Shown here: piece after piece, positions 1-9,647 of the stretch
How positions within the stretch are numbered: position 1 is the first letter of the stretch
Layout: every line of letters starts with the position of its first letter
From: Flavobacterium algicola
GTDB lineage: Bacteria; Bacteroidota; Bacteroidia; Flavobacteriales; Flavobacteriaceae
Direction: 5' to 3'
DNA length: 64,000 nucleotides
Assembly (NCBI RefSeq): GCF_022399565.1
Contig: NZ_JAJTUT010000004.1
Span: 1 to 64,000 of the forward strand
Position numbers and translations under genes: made by a program
Notes under the pieces: model-generated
Told to the model about the DNA's origin: nothing
What the model saw: the letters and a program-made list of their open reading frames with translations, nothing else
Database searches by the model: none

Positions 1-1142
1 ATAATTGTTCGATTGCTACAATGACATTGGATAAAACTACTTTTGATTGTTCTAATGTTGGAATCAATACGGTGATTTTAACCGTAACAGATACAGGTGG
101 AAACTCTGATTCGGCTACTGCAACGGTTACCATAATCGATGATTTGAAACCAATAGTTTTGACTCAAAATATTACGGTTCCATTAGATGCTTCTGGAAAT
201 GCTACGATCACTGCGGCGGCTATAAATAATGGTTCGACAGATAACTGTTCGATTGCTACGATGACTTTGGATAAAACTACTTTCGATTGTTCGAATGTTG
301 GTGTAAATACCGTAATACTTACTGTTACCGATGCAAGTGGAAACTCGGCTTCAGCAAACGCAATTGTTACTATACCGAGAGGTACACCTCCCACCATAGC
401 CAATACGCTCCAAGAATTTTGCAAAATTGATAATCCCCTAATTTCTGATATCGAGGTAAATGGTCAGTCCGTACAATGGTATGAAACAAGTATATCAACG
501 ACAGCGCTTTCTTCAACGATGGAACTTAAAACAGCAAATTATTTTGCAGTAATTACTCAAAATAACTGCAGTAGCGACAGAATTGCTGTAACTATTACTG
601 TAAATGATGCAGTAACTCCTACAGGTGCATCGATACAATATGCATGTACAGAAAACAAGGGAAGAGTTGTTGATTTAAAAACCGATCAGAAAGAAGTAAT
701 TTGGTATGAAACTCCTACTGGAGGAAATCCTTTGGATTTTTCAACTCCGCTTGAAAATAATAAAAAATATTATGCAGCATATTTGGGGGCTTACTGCGAA
801 AGTGCAGCACGATTAGAGGTGTTAGTCATTCAAAGCTATTGTGATGTTAGGATTCATAACGGTATATCAGCAAATGGTGATGGAAAAAATGATTTCTTAG
901 CTATTGAGGGAGTCAATGAATTTTTAGATAACAGTATTGAAATCTTCAGTAGTTCAGGAGTATTGATTTATAAGGTCAACCATTACGGTTCAAATGGAAA
1001 TGTATTTCGAGGCTATCCCAATGTAGGTACAAATTCAAATGGATCACTGCTACCTTTTGGAACATATTATTATGCATTTACTTTTATAAATCAAAAAGGG
1101 GAGAGCAAGGTAAAAACAGGCTTCTTACATTTTACTAATTAA
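1..1142 (+). CDS. T9SS type B sorted surface protein with HYR repeats (5' end outside window)
   Basis: This is the C-terminal part of a large secreted protein. The reading frame is open to the left edge, and the codons before the first Met continue a repeat, so the true start lies outside the window. It carries two near-identical HYR-type immunoglobulin-like repeats with a 240-bp period (shared motif DNCSIATMTLDKTTFDC), then a domain with paired cysteines and the motif VQWYET. It ends in a gliding-motility-associated (CHU_C, type B) sorting domain with the typical NGISANGDGKNDF motif and FGTYYYAF near the end. Such domains direct secretion through the type IX system and attachment to the cell surface. 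The PorP/SprF gene that follows 15 bases later is the usual partner of type B cargo. The cargo's own function (adhesion is a common guess) cannot be read from this fragment. Confidence 0.85.
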   Translation, partial: NCSIATMTLDKTTFDCSNVGINTVILTVTDTGGNSDSATATVTIIDDLKPIVLTQNITVPLDASGNATITAAAINNGSTDNCSIATMTLDKTTFDCSNVGVNTVILTVTDASGNSASANAIVTIPRGTPPTIANTLQEFCKIDNPLISDIEVNGQSVQWYETSISTTALSSTMELKTANYFAVITQNNCSSDRIAVTITVNDAVTPTGASIQYACTENKGRVVDLKTDQKEVIWYETPTGGNPLDFSTPLENNKKYYAAYLGAYCESAARLEVLVIQSYCDVRIHNGISANGDGKNDFLAIEGVNEFLDNSIEIFSSSGVLIYKVNHYGSNGNVFRGYPNVGTNSNGSLLPFGTYYYAFTFINQKGESKVKTGFLHFTN

Positions 1143-1157
1143 TTTAGAGTTTAAAAC

Positions 1158-2063
1158 ATGAATTTAAGATACATCATAATCCTATTTTTTCTCACATTAT
1201 TCCCTGTAACAGCGCAGCAAAACCCTCAGTTTTCAGATTATAAATTAAATCGCTCTATCTTTAACCCAGCTTTTGGTGGTTTTTTTGACGGAAGTGTTTT
1301 ATTATTAAACAGAAGTCAATTTACAGGAATTGAGGGAGCACCTCAAAGTGTGAATTTGAGTATAAATGCCCCTTTAACAGTCAATATGGGAATGGCGCTA
1401 AATGTCATAAGTGAAAAACTTGGAGTTACAGATGAGGTGACTATGACAGCTGATTACTCCTATACTATTTATGTTGGGGAGTTAAATATGCTAACCTTCG
1501 GGCTAAAAGCGGGCTTCAGTAATTTAAACATTAATTATTCACTACTTGATTTAGAAGATACTACAGATATCAGCTTTGCAACAAATATTGAAAATAAAAT
1601 TTTGCCTCGAATGGGTATTGGTTTTTTATTTAATACACCTAATTTATACATAGGACTTTCTACTCCAAATTTTATTAATAAAAATTATGATGCAACAGTA
1701 AGCGGATCGACAATTTCGAGAACTCCAAGTTTTTTTTTCAATATGGGGTACAATATGCGATTAAACAACGATCTAGTTCTAGAACCCTCTGTTCTAGTAA
1801 AATTCGTGGAAAACGCTCCTTTAGCGGTTGATATGGCGCTGAATTTTGAGTACCAAGAAGTGATGCGTTTTGGAGCATCCTATCGATGGAATAATGCTGT
1901 AACGGGATTAATTGGTTTTGAAGTTTTAAGAGACTTTCAAATAGGATATGCTTACGATTATAATATTAATGCACTTGCCAAATACGCACCTAGTTCACAC
2001 CAATTTTATTTGAAATATACGTTCAAACGACCTAGAGAACTGATGAGACAATGGCAGTTATAA
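1158..2063 (+). CDS. PorP/SprF family type IX secretion outer-membrane protein
   Basis: A 301-residue protein with an N-terminal signal peptide (hydrophobic residues 4-19, ending VTAQQ) followed by the family-typical start QNPQFSDYKLNR and FNPAFGGF, then RSQFTGIEGAPQS. The remainder is amphipathic beta-strand sequence, as expected for an outer-membrane barrel. About 300 residues is the usual length for PorP/SprF proteins, which help secrete or anchor T9SS type B cargo. Its position directly behind a type B cargo gene fits the common cargo-SprF pairing. The pair is probably cotranscribed, and a hairpin terminator follows about 120 bp downstream. Family assignment is strong; the dedicated partnership with the upstream protein is inferred from context. 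Confidence 0.88.
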   Translation: MNLRYIIILFFLTLFPVTAQQNPQFSDYKLNRSIFNPAFGGFFDGSVLLLNRSQFTGIEGAPQSVNLSINAPLTVNMGMALNVISEKLGVTDEVTMTADYSYTIYVGELNMLTFGLKAGFSNLNINYSLLDLEDTTDISFATNIENKILPRMGIGFLFNTPNLYIGLSTPNFINKNYDATVSGSTISRTPSFFFNMGYNMRLNNDLVLEPSVLVKFVENAPLAVDMALNFEYQEVMRFGASYRWNNAVTGLIGFEVLRDFQIGYAYDYNINALAKYAPSSHQFYLKYTFKRPRELMRQWQL

Positions 2064-2186
2064 GCAATTATCCAATTTATCAAATTATTTGATAGCGGAA
2101 TAAAGTATAAACAAATAATGTGCTTTGTATAGTATAATTACAACATAGTCAAATTATAATTAAATTTAGCGAGTAATTAAAAAAAG

Positions 2187-2221
2187 AGAACCCTTCGAAG
2201 CAGAATACTTTGATGGGTTCT
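2187..2221 (+). terminator. Rho-independent-type hairpin after porP/sprF gene
   Basis: Inverted repeat with an outer 7-bp stem (AGAACCC/GGGTTCT) extended by further pairs after one mismatch, with a 7-base loop. It is preceded by an A-run and followed by TTAATTTTG. It lies about 120 bp behind the stop of the PorP/SprF gene. Confidence 0.6.
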
Positions 2222-2344
2222 TAATTTTGTATCATTTGATGTGAATGTCTACGCCAATCGCTGCTTCTATCTTTTTGCCTAATCCCCAACTTTTGAACTT
2301 GATCCCCTTAATCCTATCTTAGGATGGTAAGCATTATAAACGAA

Positions 2345-2372
2345 AAAAGCTGCAATTAAAATTGCAGCTTTT
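2345..2372. terminator. Strong bidirectional hairpin terminator
   Basis: A perfect 12-bp stem (AAAAGCTGCAAT / ATTGCAGCTTTT) with a 4-base loop, A-run on the left and T-run on the right, so it could end transcription from either side. It lies directly beside the tRNA 3' fragment and probably belonged to the original tRNA gene (minus strand). Confidence 0.6.
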
Positions 2373-2378
2373 AGTTTA

Positions 2379-2415
2379 GTGGGGAGAGTAGGATTCGAAC
2401 CTAATCGGCTGAACC
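2379..2415 (-). pseudogene. tRNA 3'-end fragment (possible attachment-site remnant)
   Basis: Read on the minus strand, this stretch gives a T-loop core GGTTCGAATCC followed by TACTCTCCCCA, which looks like the T-arm, the 3' half of an acceptor stem and a discriminator base. The 5' part needed for a cloverleaf (matching acceptor strand, D-arm, anticodon arm) is not found next to it, and one T-stem pair is mismatched. It therefore looks like a partial tRNA, the kind of scar left where an integrating element used a tRNA 3' end. The parent isotype cannot be assigned from this piece. Confidence 0.5.
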
Positions 2416-2689
2416 CTTATCTATGCTGCATCTCTATGAATTTATAATCAAATGTGCCACGATTTTGCCATCAAATTCTAACTAATTAACCTCACAATTA
2501 AATAATTATTGCTATATGTAAATCGACCTAATTTTAAAGATTATAATAATTCTAATATTCTAAATAACAAAAGTATATAAATTTTTTAAATAATTGTAGT
2601 GAAATTATTTATAGTAATAAAATTCAACTTATGATTATTAAATATTTAATCGTAATTTTTGATATTAAATTCAAAAATATATTAAGAAA

Positions 2690-3444
2690 AGTGATCCTTT
2701 TACTGGGCAAGAAATTACGAACAGTAAAAAAGTTGAGAATGGAGGTTACGCTTCAATGGTAGATTATACAGATGATTGTATCAAGTAAGTCATTATTTTT
2801 TGGATAAAAACAACCTTAGACAAAACACCTTAATAGCTGCCAGTCGAATAATCAATATAACTAAGGGCAAAGTGTTAATAACTTGTTAAAGACTCAAATA
2901 GCAGGAACACTTCCAATAGGAAAGATTGTGGTTTATACCAATAATTTAAGAACTGATGTTGGTATTTAAAAAGTAACGGCTACTGTTTCAGGATCTAATT
3001 ATACGACTTTGGTTATAGAAGCCGATTTAGTAATAATAATAAAGGTGATTTTTAAAAAAGAATCCTATAATGTTGACTATGTTGTAATACGAAGTTAAGC
3101 TTTTTACATTTTGGCCCATGTCCTGCGTATAACTATCGTTTGGAAGCAAATACTACTGCTCGCTTGGTTAATAATGCCTATAAAACATTGTCTGTAACCG
3201 AAGATTTGTACCGCTTCCTAGCTTATTTTCCCCAATAAACGAAAGACCTTAAAGGTCAAACAAAAGAGTACATGAACACCAATATTGCCGATGGTGGCGG
3301 TTGCTTTTTTGAATACCATCAAGAAGGTGTTGTAGCCAAAGTTATTTTTACCATCCTTTACAGCACCGATAAAAAGGACGCTGCTTTAATCGCTTTCAAA
3401 CATTATATTTATGAGAGGATTGCGTATTTGAATGGGGTTAAATG
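2690..3444 (+). pseudogene. Cluster of decayed coding remnants, unrecognised
   Basis: This stretch has no intact gene but reads as broken coding sequence in several plus-strand frames. Examples are fragments containing DPFTGQEITNSKKVENGGYA, GTLPIGKIVVYTNNLRTDVG and, near 3123-3444, NYRLEANTTARLVNNAYK and GVVAKVIFTILYSTDKKDAA ending ERIAYLNGVK before TGA... only out of phase with earlier parts. The pieces are interrupted by TAA/TGA codons and frame changes. I do not recognise the family. The remnants lie between a tRNA fragment and a YobI-like gene, so they may be the debris of an integrated element. Non-coding origin of some parts cannot be excluded. Confidence 0.45.
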
Positions 3445-3455
3445 ATTGGTCTAAA

Positions 3456-6428
3456 TTAAGCATAGGTCAAAATAAAGCTTCCTTTTTTATTGTCTCTTCT
3501 AAAACTATTAATTAGTTCATTCTCCTTTATAATAGTTAAAAAGTTTTTGATCTCATCATTAATATCAAAAACAACATCTTCATTCTCTAAAATACCTTTA
3601 AATTTGCCTTCCATTTTTTCTAAAATATCTGAAATTTGATGTTGATTTTCAGGGTTAGAAAAGTACATATTAAATAAACCTATCCTATAACCTTCATCTA
3701 AAGCTGAAAAAACTAATTTCTCAAACAATTCTAAAGAAAAATCCTCTAATTTATTTTCATTGTAGAATCGAGCAATTCTATTTAGAAGTTTCAAATTTTC
3801 AGTTTCCATTATGTTAGACTCTTTAAAATCAATGATTACGTTTAAATTTTTAATTGATAATTTTGAGTTCAATAGAACTTCAATGAAATCAATATCAAAA
3901 GTATAATCTCTTAAATCCGAAATGAATCTGTTTTCATTTTGTTCAATTAATTTAATTAATAGTTCTCTATTGTTTTCTAATAAAAAATTAAATTGATCTT
4001 CATCAAGTTTTAAAGCATCTTTTTCAATTAAAAATAGAATCCTAGACTCTAATGTAATTTTATTGGATTCTAATTTTAAATTCCCTGACTTTTCAAAAAT
4101 GTTTTTAAAAGAATCTTCAGTAAGACCTTCATCATTTATAAGATCATATATAAAATCATGACCATCTTGTTTGTCTTTAAAGAAATCAGCTAATCCTTCA
4201 AAAAGTTCAGTTATCAAAAGCTTTGTGAAATTCTCTTCAATATTTAAATAATTAGTTAAAATTGGAGTTAATGGACCGAAATGATTATAATATTCAATAA
4301 TATTTATCCATGAAGCTGAAATTTTATTTTGTTCAATTAATAATGACTTAACTTCTTTTGATTGGATTTCTCCAAATTTTTCTAATTTACTATTAAACCC
4401 TTTTTGTATTATTTTTAATTTATTTTCTAAACTGATTACTTCATCTTTTAGTTCTAATAAATGTAAAACCTCTCCACTATTTTCATTTATATTTTCTTCA
4501 ATTTTAAGATAAACATTTTCTATATATTGATTTAAATCTGAACTAATTCTTTTATATAATATTGTATCTGTCTTAGATTTTAAAAAAGTAAAATTGGCTT
4601 GCGAAAAATGTTCTTCTTTATAATCATATTTTTTGTCAACTTGAGCAAAAAGTTTTAAGTTGTCAATATTGATTTGATAAAGATTATTTTCATAAATTTT
4701 AATTAATAACTCTTCAATTTTTTTATCGGGATTTATTAATTCAAATTTTACTTCTAAAAGCATCAAGGTCTTTGTAAATTGATTTATTGAAATTCTGTCA
4801 AATATATCTTTTAAGAAATTTTCATCACTATTAATATATTTAGTCATCCCTTTGTTTTTATTCAATTTAATTAAAGTTCTATCTCCTATATCATCAGAAA
4901 ACAATTGAATTAGATCAAACAAAACTACTCTTTTAAAATTTTTTGAAAACTTTACCTCCACTAAATTCCAGAAATTATCCCATTTTGTTATTTCAATATA
5001 AAAATTAGATAAGATTTCATTATTGTCACTTATTTTTTCAAAAAAACCTTCTAAAAAATAAGTACTATTATCATTGTAATTTTGAATTTGACTAAGTAAA
5101 AAATCAAGTTTTTTGTTTCTCAAACTAGGTTCTTGACAGTCTTTTAATAAAAAATAAAAAATATCATAAATTAAAATAGACTGATTTTTAAATCTAATAT
5201 CTCTTGTACTCTTCACTAAATTCTCTACATTGTCAATTTTTTCATCAAAAGAAGTGAATTCGTTTTGATTTATTTTCATCATTAATTTATGATCATTAGA
5301 AGATAATGATCCTGGATAAAAGTATGATACGTATTCTATAAAATCTTCATTTAAATAATCATTTATAAATAAATATTTAAAAAGACCGATATTTGGATTT
5401 AATTTAATGTATTCAAATTCTTTACCATCGACGTTATTATATATTTTAGAAGAATATACTAAATCTAAAAATTCTTCAATTCCGTCATAGTAATTTTGAT
5501 ATAATTCTAATAAACTTAGATTTTTAATATTTTGTTTTTCATTTTTTAAATACAGTATTCTTCTCTCTAATAGACCAATTTTATTTTCACGGAAGGATTT
5601 AATAAGATTTTCACGAGTATCATATGTTGATTTGATATTTACTTTATTTTCGACCTCTTTGAATGAGATATTAGAATAATTATCGCTAGAATATTTATAA
5701 CTATATTTAATATTACTAGAAGTTTTTATTTTTTGAAAATTGTCATCAGTAATCAACTTACTATCCAGTTTCAATTCCTCAATGTCTATAATTTCTACAT
5801 CATGTTTTTCAACAATCATAGCAATAAGATTGAAAATATAAATATTCCTTAGTTCGGCAACATCTCTTATAATCAAATCACTTAATTCTTTTTCTAGCTT
5901 GACCTTTTCCTCAATTTCTTTTTTTAATTTCTCCTCAATTTCTAAAATAACCTTTTCTAGTTCTTTATCATTTTTAAAATCTTTCTTAAAGATTCGGTGC
6001 AGTTTTGATTCGTTTTTTTGAATTCGTGCAAAGTCATCTGGATAGATGTTTTTATAAAATATGATTGCAAATAATTTGTTTTTGTCAATATTAGGTTTGT
6101 CTATTTTCAAAATTTCATTATACAGTTTGAATTCATTACAAATATTAATAACTGTTCGCATATCATACACGTAATTAGAAACTTCCGAAATAAAATATCT
6201 ATCTAAATAACTTTTACTTATTTCAGTTTTTATATTTACAACTACTTCTTCTTCAAAAAAGCTCTTTAATTTTAAAAGAAACATATTTTTTGAATTGCTA
6301 TAGTCTGTAATAGGAATAACAGGAATTATAATGTCAAAAAATTTAGTTTTATCTTCTAATATAAGTTCATCTTTGACTGAGTAAATAAACTTGACTGGTT
6401 GAATAACATCCTTCGACTGCTTTATCAA
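3456..6428 (-). pseudogene. YobI-type P-loop NTPase, C-terminal part (frameshifted from 6467-7372)
   Basis: A 990-residue reading frame, rich in Leu, Lys, Glu, Asn and Ile, predicted largely helical with a coiled-coil-like Glu/Lys segment near residues 150-185. Its first Met is probably not a real start. Reading the same frame further upstream past this Met gives EDIDRFSDNIAIKLYSKIRE, the Walker B region of a P-loop NTPase, which continues directly from the neighbouring frame. The motif FIYSVKDELI followed by KFFDIIIPVIPI matches the region after Walker B in YobI/KAP-like NTPases. Together with the upstream frame the undamaged protein would be about 1300 residues. The role of the long C-terminal region is unknown; large NTPases of this sort are sometimes found in mobile or conflict-related islands. 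Confidence 0.7.
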
Positions 6429-6466
6429 AATAGAAAGCTCTCTAATTTTAGAATATAATTTGATTG

Positions 6467-7372
6467 CTATATTATCACTAAATCTGTCAATGTCTTCACG
6501 ATAACAATATTAGTATTAGTTTTTTCAAAGAAGTAGATTATTTCGTCAATATTTCTATTGAAAACGGATAAATCCTTATCTGTTTTCTCATTAACTATCT
6601 CTAGACTATTTGGTGTTAACTTTGAGAATTTTATGTTTTTTATTTTATCAAATGATTTGAATAGAATATAGAAAAGACCCAAAATAAAAGTAATCTGTAT
6701 GAAATTTGTATTAGTGTTGTCAGTGTGAAATATTGTAATCTTACTATTTATATTTTCAAAAAATAAATAGACTACAGTGTAAAGCCAGACAACTAATGAA
6801 AATATAAATATAAATTTGTACGATGGTTTTGTGAAGTGAATTCTTTTGTATGAGGATTCTTTAATTTTTAATTTTTTCTCGTAATAAAGAATTTGTTGAA
6901 CGATACTAGTTTCAATTAATTTTTCATCTGCTTTTTCATCATTAAAACCTGCTAAGGAAATGTGTAGATATTCAAATCCTCTATTTTTTTTACAAAATTC
7001 ATTAATAATTGTACTTTTACCTGTTCCAAAACCACCTGTTAAAGCTATATTGATTACATTTTTATTACTTACAGCAAACCGTAAAGAATTTAAATAAGTT
7101 TTTAATTGATCAAAGTTTTTCTCATTAATAAGATTAGCCGTTAAATCTTCTAGTAATAGATCATTTTGGATTACATTCTTTTTGGATAATATAAGTTCAA
7201 TTTTAGCTAAATTATCAATACTAGTTTTAAGAATAAATTGTAAACTTGTTATCATAAAAAGTTTTAAACTCTTAAGTTTTTCCTGTAAAAACTTTTTACT
7301 TCTTTTAAAAAATATCAATATTATTAAAATAGTTAATAAAGCTAGAATGTTTGAATAGATATATTCTATCAT
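6467..7372 (-). pseudogene. YobI-type P-loop NTPase, N-terminal part (frameshifted)
   Basis: A 301-residue N-terminal portion with a membrane segment at residues 6-23, a clear Walker A motif GGFGTGKST at residues 113-121, and two further hydrophobic segments at about 185-205 and 225-240. The layout suggests a membrane-anchored, cytoplasm-facing NTPase. The frame ends abnormally: after NTNIVIV it reads KTLTDLVII and stops, whereas one base inserted near 6497/6498 would restore VEDIDRF, a proper Walker B. The gene is therefore one coding unit with the frame at 3456-6497, broken by a single-base deletion or a sequencing error. YobI family membership is from motif memory; KAP-type NTPase is the alternative. 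Confidence 0.7.
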
Positions 7373-7746
7373 TGTTTGAAAATTTATTTCCTCAAATATA
7401 ATTATAATAATTTTCCTAACATTACGGCAATCCGTAAAAACCCAATAAATCCGTTTATTTTCGAATGAAATAAATCAAATCCATTCCTTAGCGCCTTAGC
7501 GCCTTTGCGCTACATGACAGTCATTAGTTTTTGCGCAGTCAAATAACAATGAGCGCTAGTGCTCCTGTACAGCACTAGGCCTTACAACTCAGTAATGCAA
7601 CAAATGTTTTTAATAGTTGTTTTTTTTGAGTTCTATTGCGGTTGTGTACCTGTAAAGACATAAGTTTTACTGTGAAACACATGTTTTGTATAGAATAGCA
7701 GAATCTTTACCATTCTAAATTTTGTTCCATACTAATAAACGATTTC
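7373..7746. other. Intergenic region between divergent YobI gene and PUL start
   Basis: The 374 bases hold the upstream regions of the minus-strand NTPase and the plus-strand GH110 gene. A small hairpin is seen at 7556-7578 (CTAGTGCT/AGCACTAG). Near 7487-7512 there is a short repetitive tract (TTAGCGCCTTAGCGCC) of the kind scattered between genes in flavobacteria. I see no convincing promoter with both boxes and no coding sequence. Confidence 0.4.
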
Positions 7747-9642
7747 ATGATTACTAGAAACCGAAAATTAATAGCTCCTGTGGTATTCCTTTTTTTATTG
7801 GGTTGCTCTCAGATAGGTATCGCTCAAAAACGCAAGGGGAATACGGTGTATTTTGATACTACCATTGCGGCTGATGCTACTCCCGCCGTTTTGGCTCAGT
7901 TTATGAAATCGGATGCCAAATCGATTGCAGAAATGAAATTTGAAAAAGGTATCTATCACTTTTATCCTGATAAAGGTTTTGAGATATATGCGCAATTGTC
8001 AAACCACAATAACGGATTGGCAAAAACAGCGTTTCCGATTTTCAACATGAAAAACTTGACGATTGATGGGCAAGAGGCTACCTTTATATTTCATGGTATC
8101 AATATTCCGTTTTCGGTAGAGAATTCACAGAATATCAAAGTCATGAACCTATCGATTGATTGGGGAATGTCGTTTCATAGCGAAGGGAAAATCGTAGCGG
8201 TAGATCCGGTCAAGAAAACCTTTGACATGCAAATTGCAGATGAATATCCGTATGAAATTCGAAACGGTCAGCTCATTTTTATCAAAGAATATTACGAGCA
8301 CAATATAGGACAATCGATTTTGTTTGATCCTAAAACTACGGCAATCTCCTATGACACCGAAGCCTATACGTCATTGACCACCAGAACCAAAGTAAAAACA
8401 CAGCACAACGTCAAAAACATCAAATACAAATATCCTGTAGATCCAAAAGCACCTGAAAATTCAAGAGTGGGAATGGAAGATAAATTGGTAGTGGAGCAAC
8501 TACAACCAGGACTGCTAAGAGTTTTTAACCACGGAAAAAAAATACCTGAAGTGGGTAAAATTCTAACGATGAAAGGTGAACAAGGACAAAATCGATTTGC
8601 ACCTGCTTTTCATGTGGTTGCTTCTCAAAATTTTGAAGCCAACAATGTCAATGTGCACCACGCGTGTGGCATGGGGATTATTGTAGAGAATTCAGAGAAC
8701 CTGACTTTGGATAACTTCAATGTTACCCCATCACAAGGAAGAATGGTTTCGACCACGGCTGATGCGACTCATTTTGTAGGCTGTAGAGGTAAAATCACGA
8801 TCAAAAATTGTACCTTCAACAACCAATTGGATGATGCGGTCAATGTACACGGTACCTACCAAGAAGTGGTGGATGTTCTAGGCGAAAACAGCATCGGAAT
8901 CAAAGTCGGGCACTACCAGCAACAAGGCTTTAGCATCGGAGTTCCTGATGATACAATTGGTTTGGTTAATTTGCACCAATCCTTTTTTGAATATGATAAA
9001 TTAACGTTAAAGTCTATTGAGAAAATTAATAGCCGCTACCAGATTGTAACGTTCAAGGAAAAAATACCATCTTCCTTAAAAAAGGGAGATTATATCGAAA
9101 ACTTGTCGGCTTATCCGGAGTTGCTGGTGCAAAATTGTACCATTTCAAAAAATAGAGCAAGAGGATTGTTGCTGTCAACGCCCAAGAAAATTGTGGTCGA
9201 AAATAATTATTTCGCTACCGAAATGGAAGCGATTTTAGTACCTGTAGAAAGCGGGTACTGGTACGAGTCTGGCAGTGCTTTGGATTTGACCATTCGAAAC
9301 AATACCTTCCAAGACTGTAACATTGGTGGACAAAACAGAGGAATCATACGTTTTGAAACCGATGACGAAAGTAAAAATGTAGCTTTCAAAAACATTCTTA
9401 TCGAAAACAATAAAATCAATCAATTTGACGATTTAATTTTGGAAGTAAACAATACTGACGGCCTTAGATTCAAAGGGAATACAATTTCAAACTCTGGTAC
9501 TTTCAAAATGATCTATCCAGAAAACCCTGCTTTTTCGATTAAAACATCAAAGAATATTATTTTCGAAAATAATAAATATTTAGGCAAAGCAAATCCTATT
9601 TTGAAAACAGATGGCTCTGTTCCTAATTTAAAATTTAAATAA
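7747..9642 (+). CDS. GH110-type exo-alpha-1,3-galactosidase (first copy)
   Basis: A 631-residue secreted protein with lipoprotein-like signal (FLFLLGCSQ, Cys at about 20), then a right-handed parallel beta-helix. The family pattern of GH110 is clear: NHNNGLAKTAFPIF, NLTIDGQEATFIFHG near the start, and the active-site region TTADATHFVGCRG followed by NNQLDDAVNVHGTY. The three acidic residues D339, D362 and D363 have exactly the spacing (23, then 1) I recall for the catalytic aspartates of a characterised marine GH110. GH110 enzymes invert configuration and remove terminal alpha-1,3-linked galactose; one marine member acts on the desulfated lambda-carrageenan backbone. The stop is 5 bases before a dead sulfatase gene, so they form one transcript. 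A second GH110 copy lies at 45258. Confidence 0.85.
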   Translation: MITRNRKLIAPVVFLFLLGCSQIGIAQKRKGNTVYFDTTIAADATPAVLAQFMKSDAKSIAEMKFEKGIYHFYPDKGFEIYAQLSNHNNGLAKTAFPIFNMKNLTIDGQEATFIFHGINIPFSVENSQNIKVMNLSIDWGMSFHSEGKIVAVDPVKKTFDMQIADEYPYEIRNGQLIFIKEYYEHNIGQSILFDPKTTAISYDTEAYTSLTTRTKVKTQHNVKNIKYKYPVDPKAPENSRVGMEDKLVVEQLQPGLLRVFNHGKKIPEVGKILTMKGEQGQNRFAPAFHVVASQNFEANNVNVHHACGMGIIVENSENLTLDNFNVTPSQGRMVSTTADATHFVGCRGKITIKNCTFNNQLDDAVNVHGTYQEVVDVLGENSIGIKVGHYQQQGFSIGVPDDTIGLVNLHQSFFEYDKLTLKSIEKINSRYQIVTFKEKIPSSLKKGDYIENLSAYPELLVQNCTISKNRARGLLLSTPKKIVVENNYFATEMEAILVPVESGYWYESGSALDLTIRNNTFQDCNIGGQNRGIIRFETDDESKNVAFKNILIENNKINQFDDLILEVNNTDGLRFKGNTISNSGTFKMIYPENPAFSIKTSKNIIFENNKYLGKANPILKTDGSVPNLKFK

Positions 9643-9647
9643 TAACG

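Noticed and set aside
1..380. CRISPR-like array from regular repeats
   Set aside because: The repeats are 240 bp apart, lie inside a coding frame and encode HYR domains; no short palindromic repeats or spacers. No CRISPR array was found elsewhere in the window.
3456..6428. Treating this as an independent gene separate from 6467-7372
   Set aside because: Sequence upstream of its first Met in the same frame encodes the Walker B region that completes the neighbouring frame; a single-base slip explains both.
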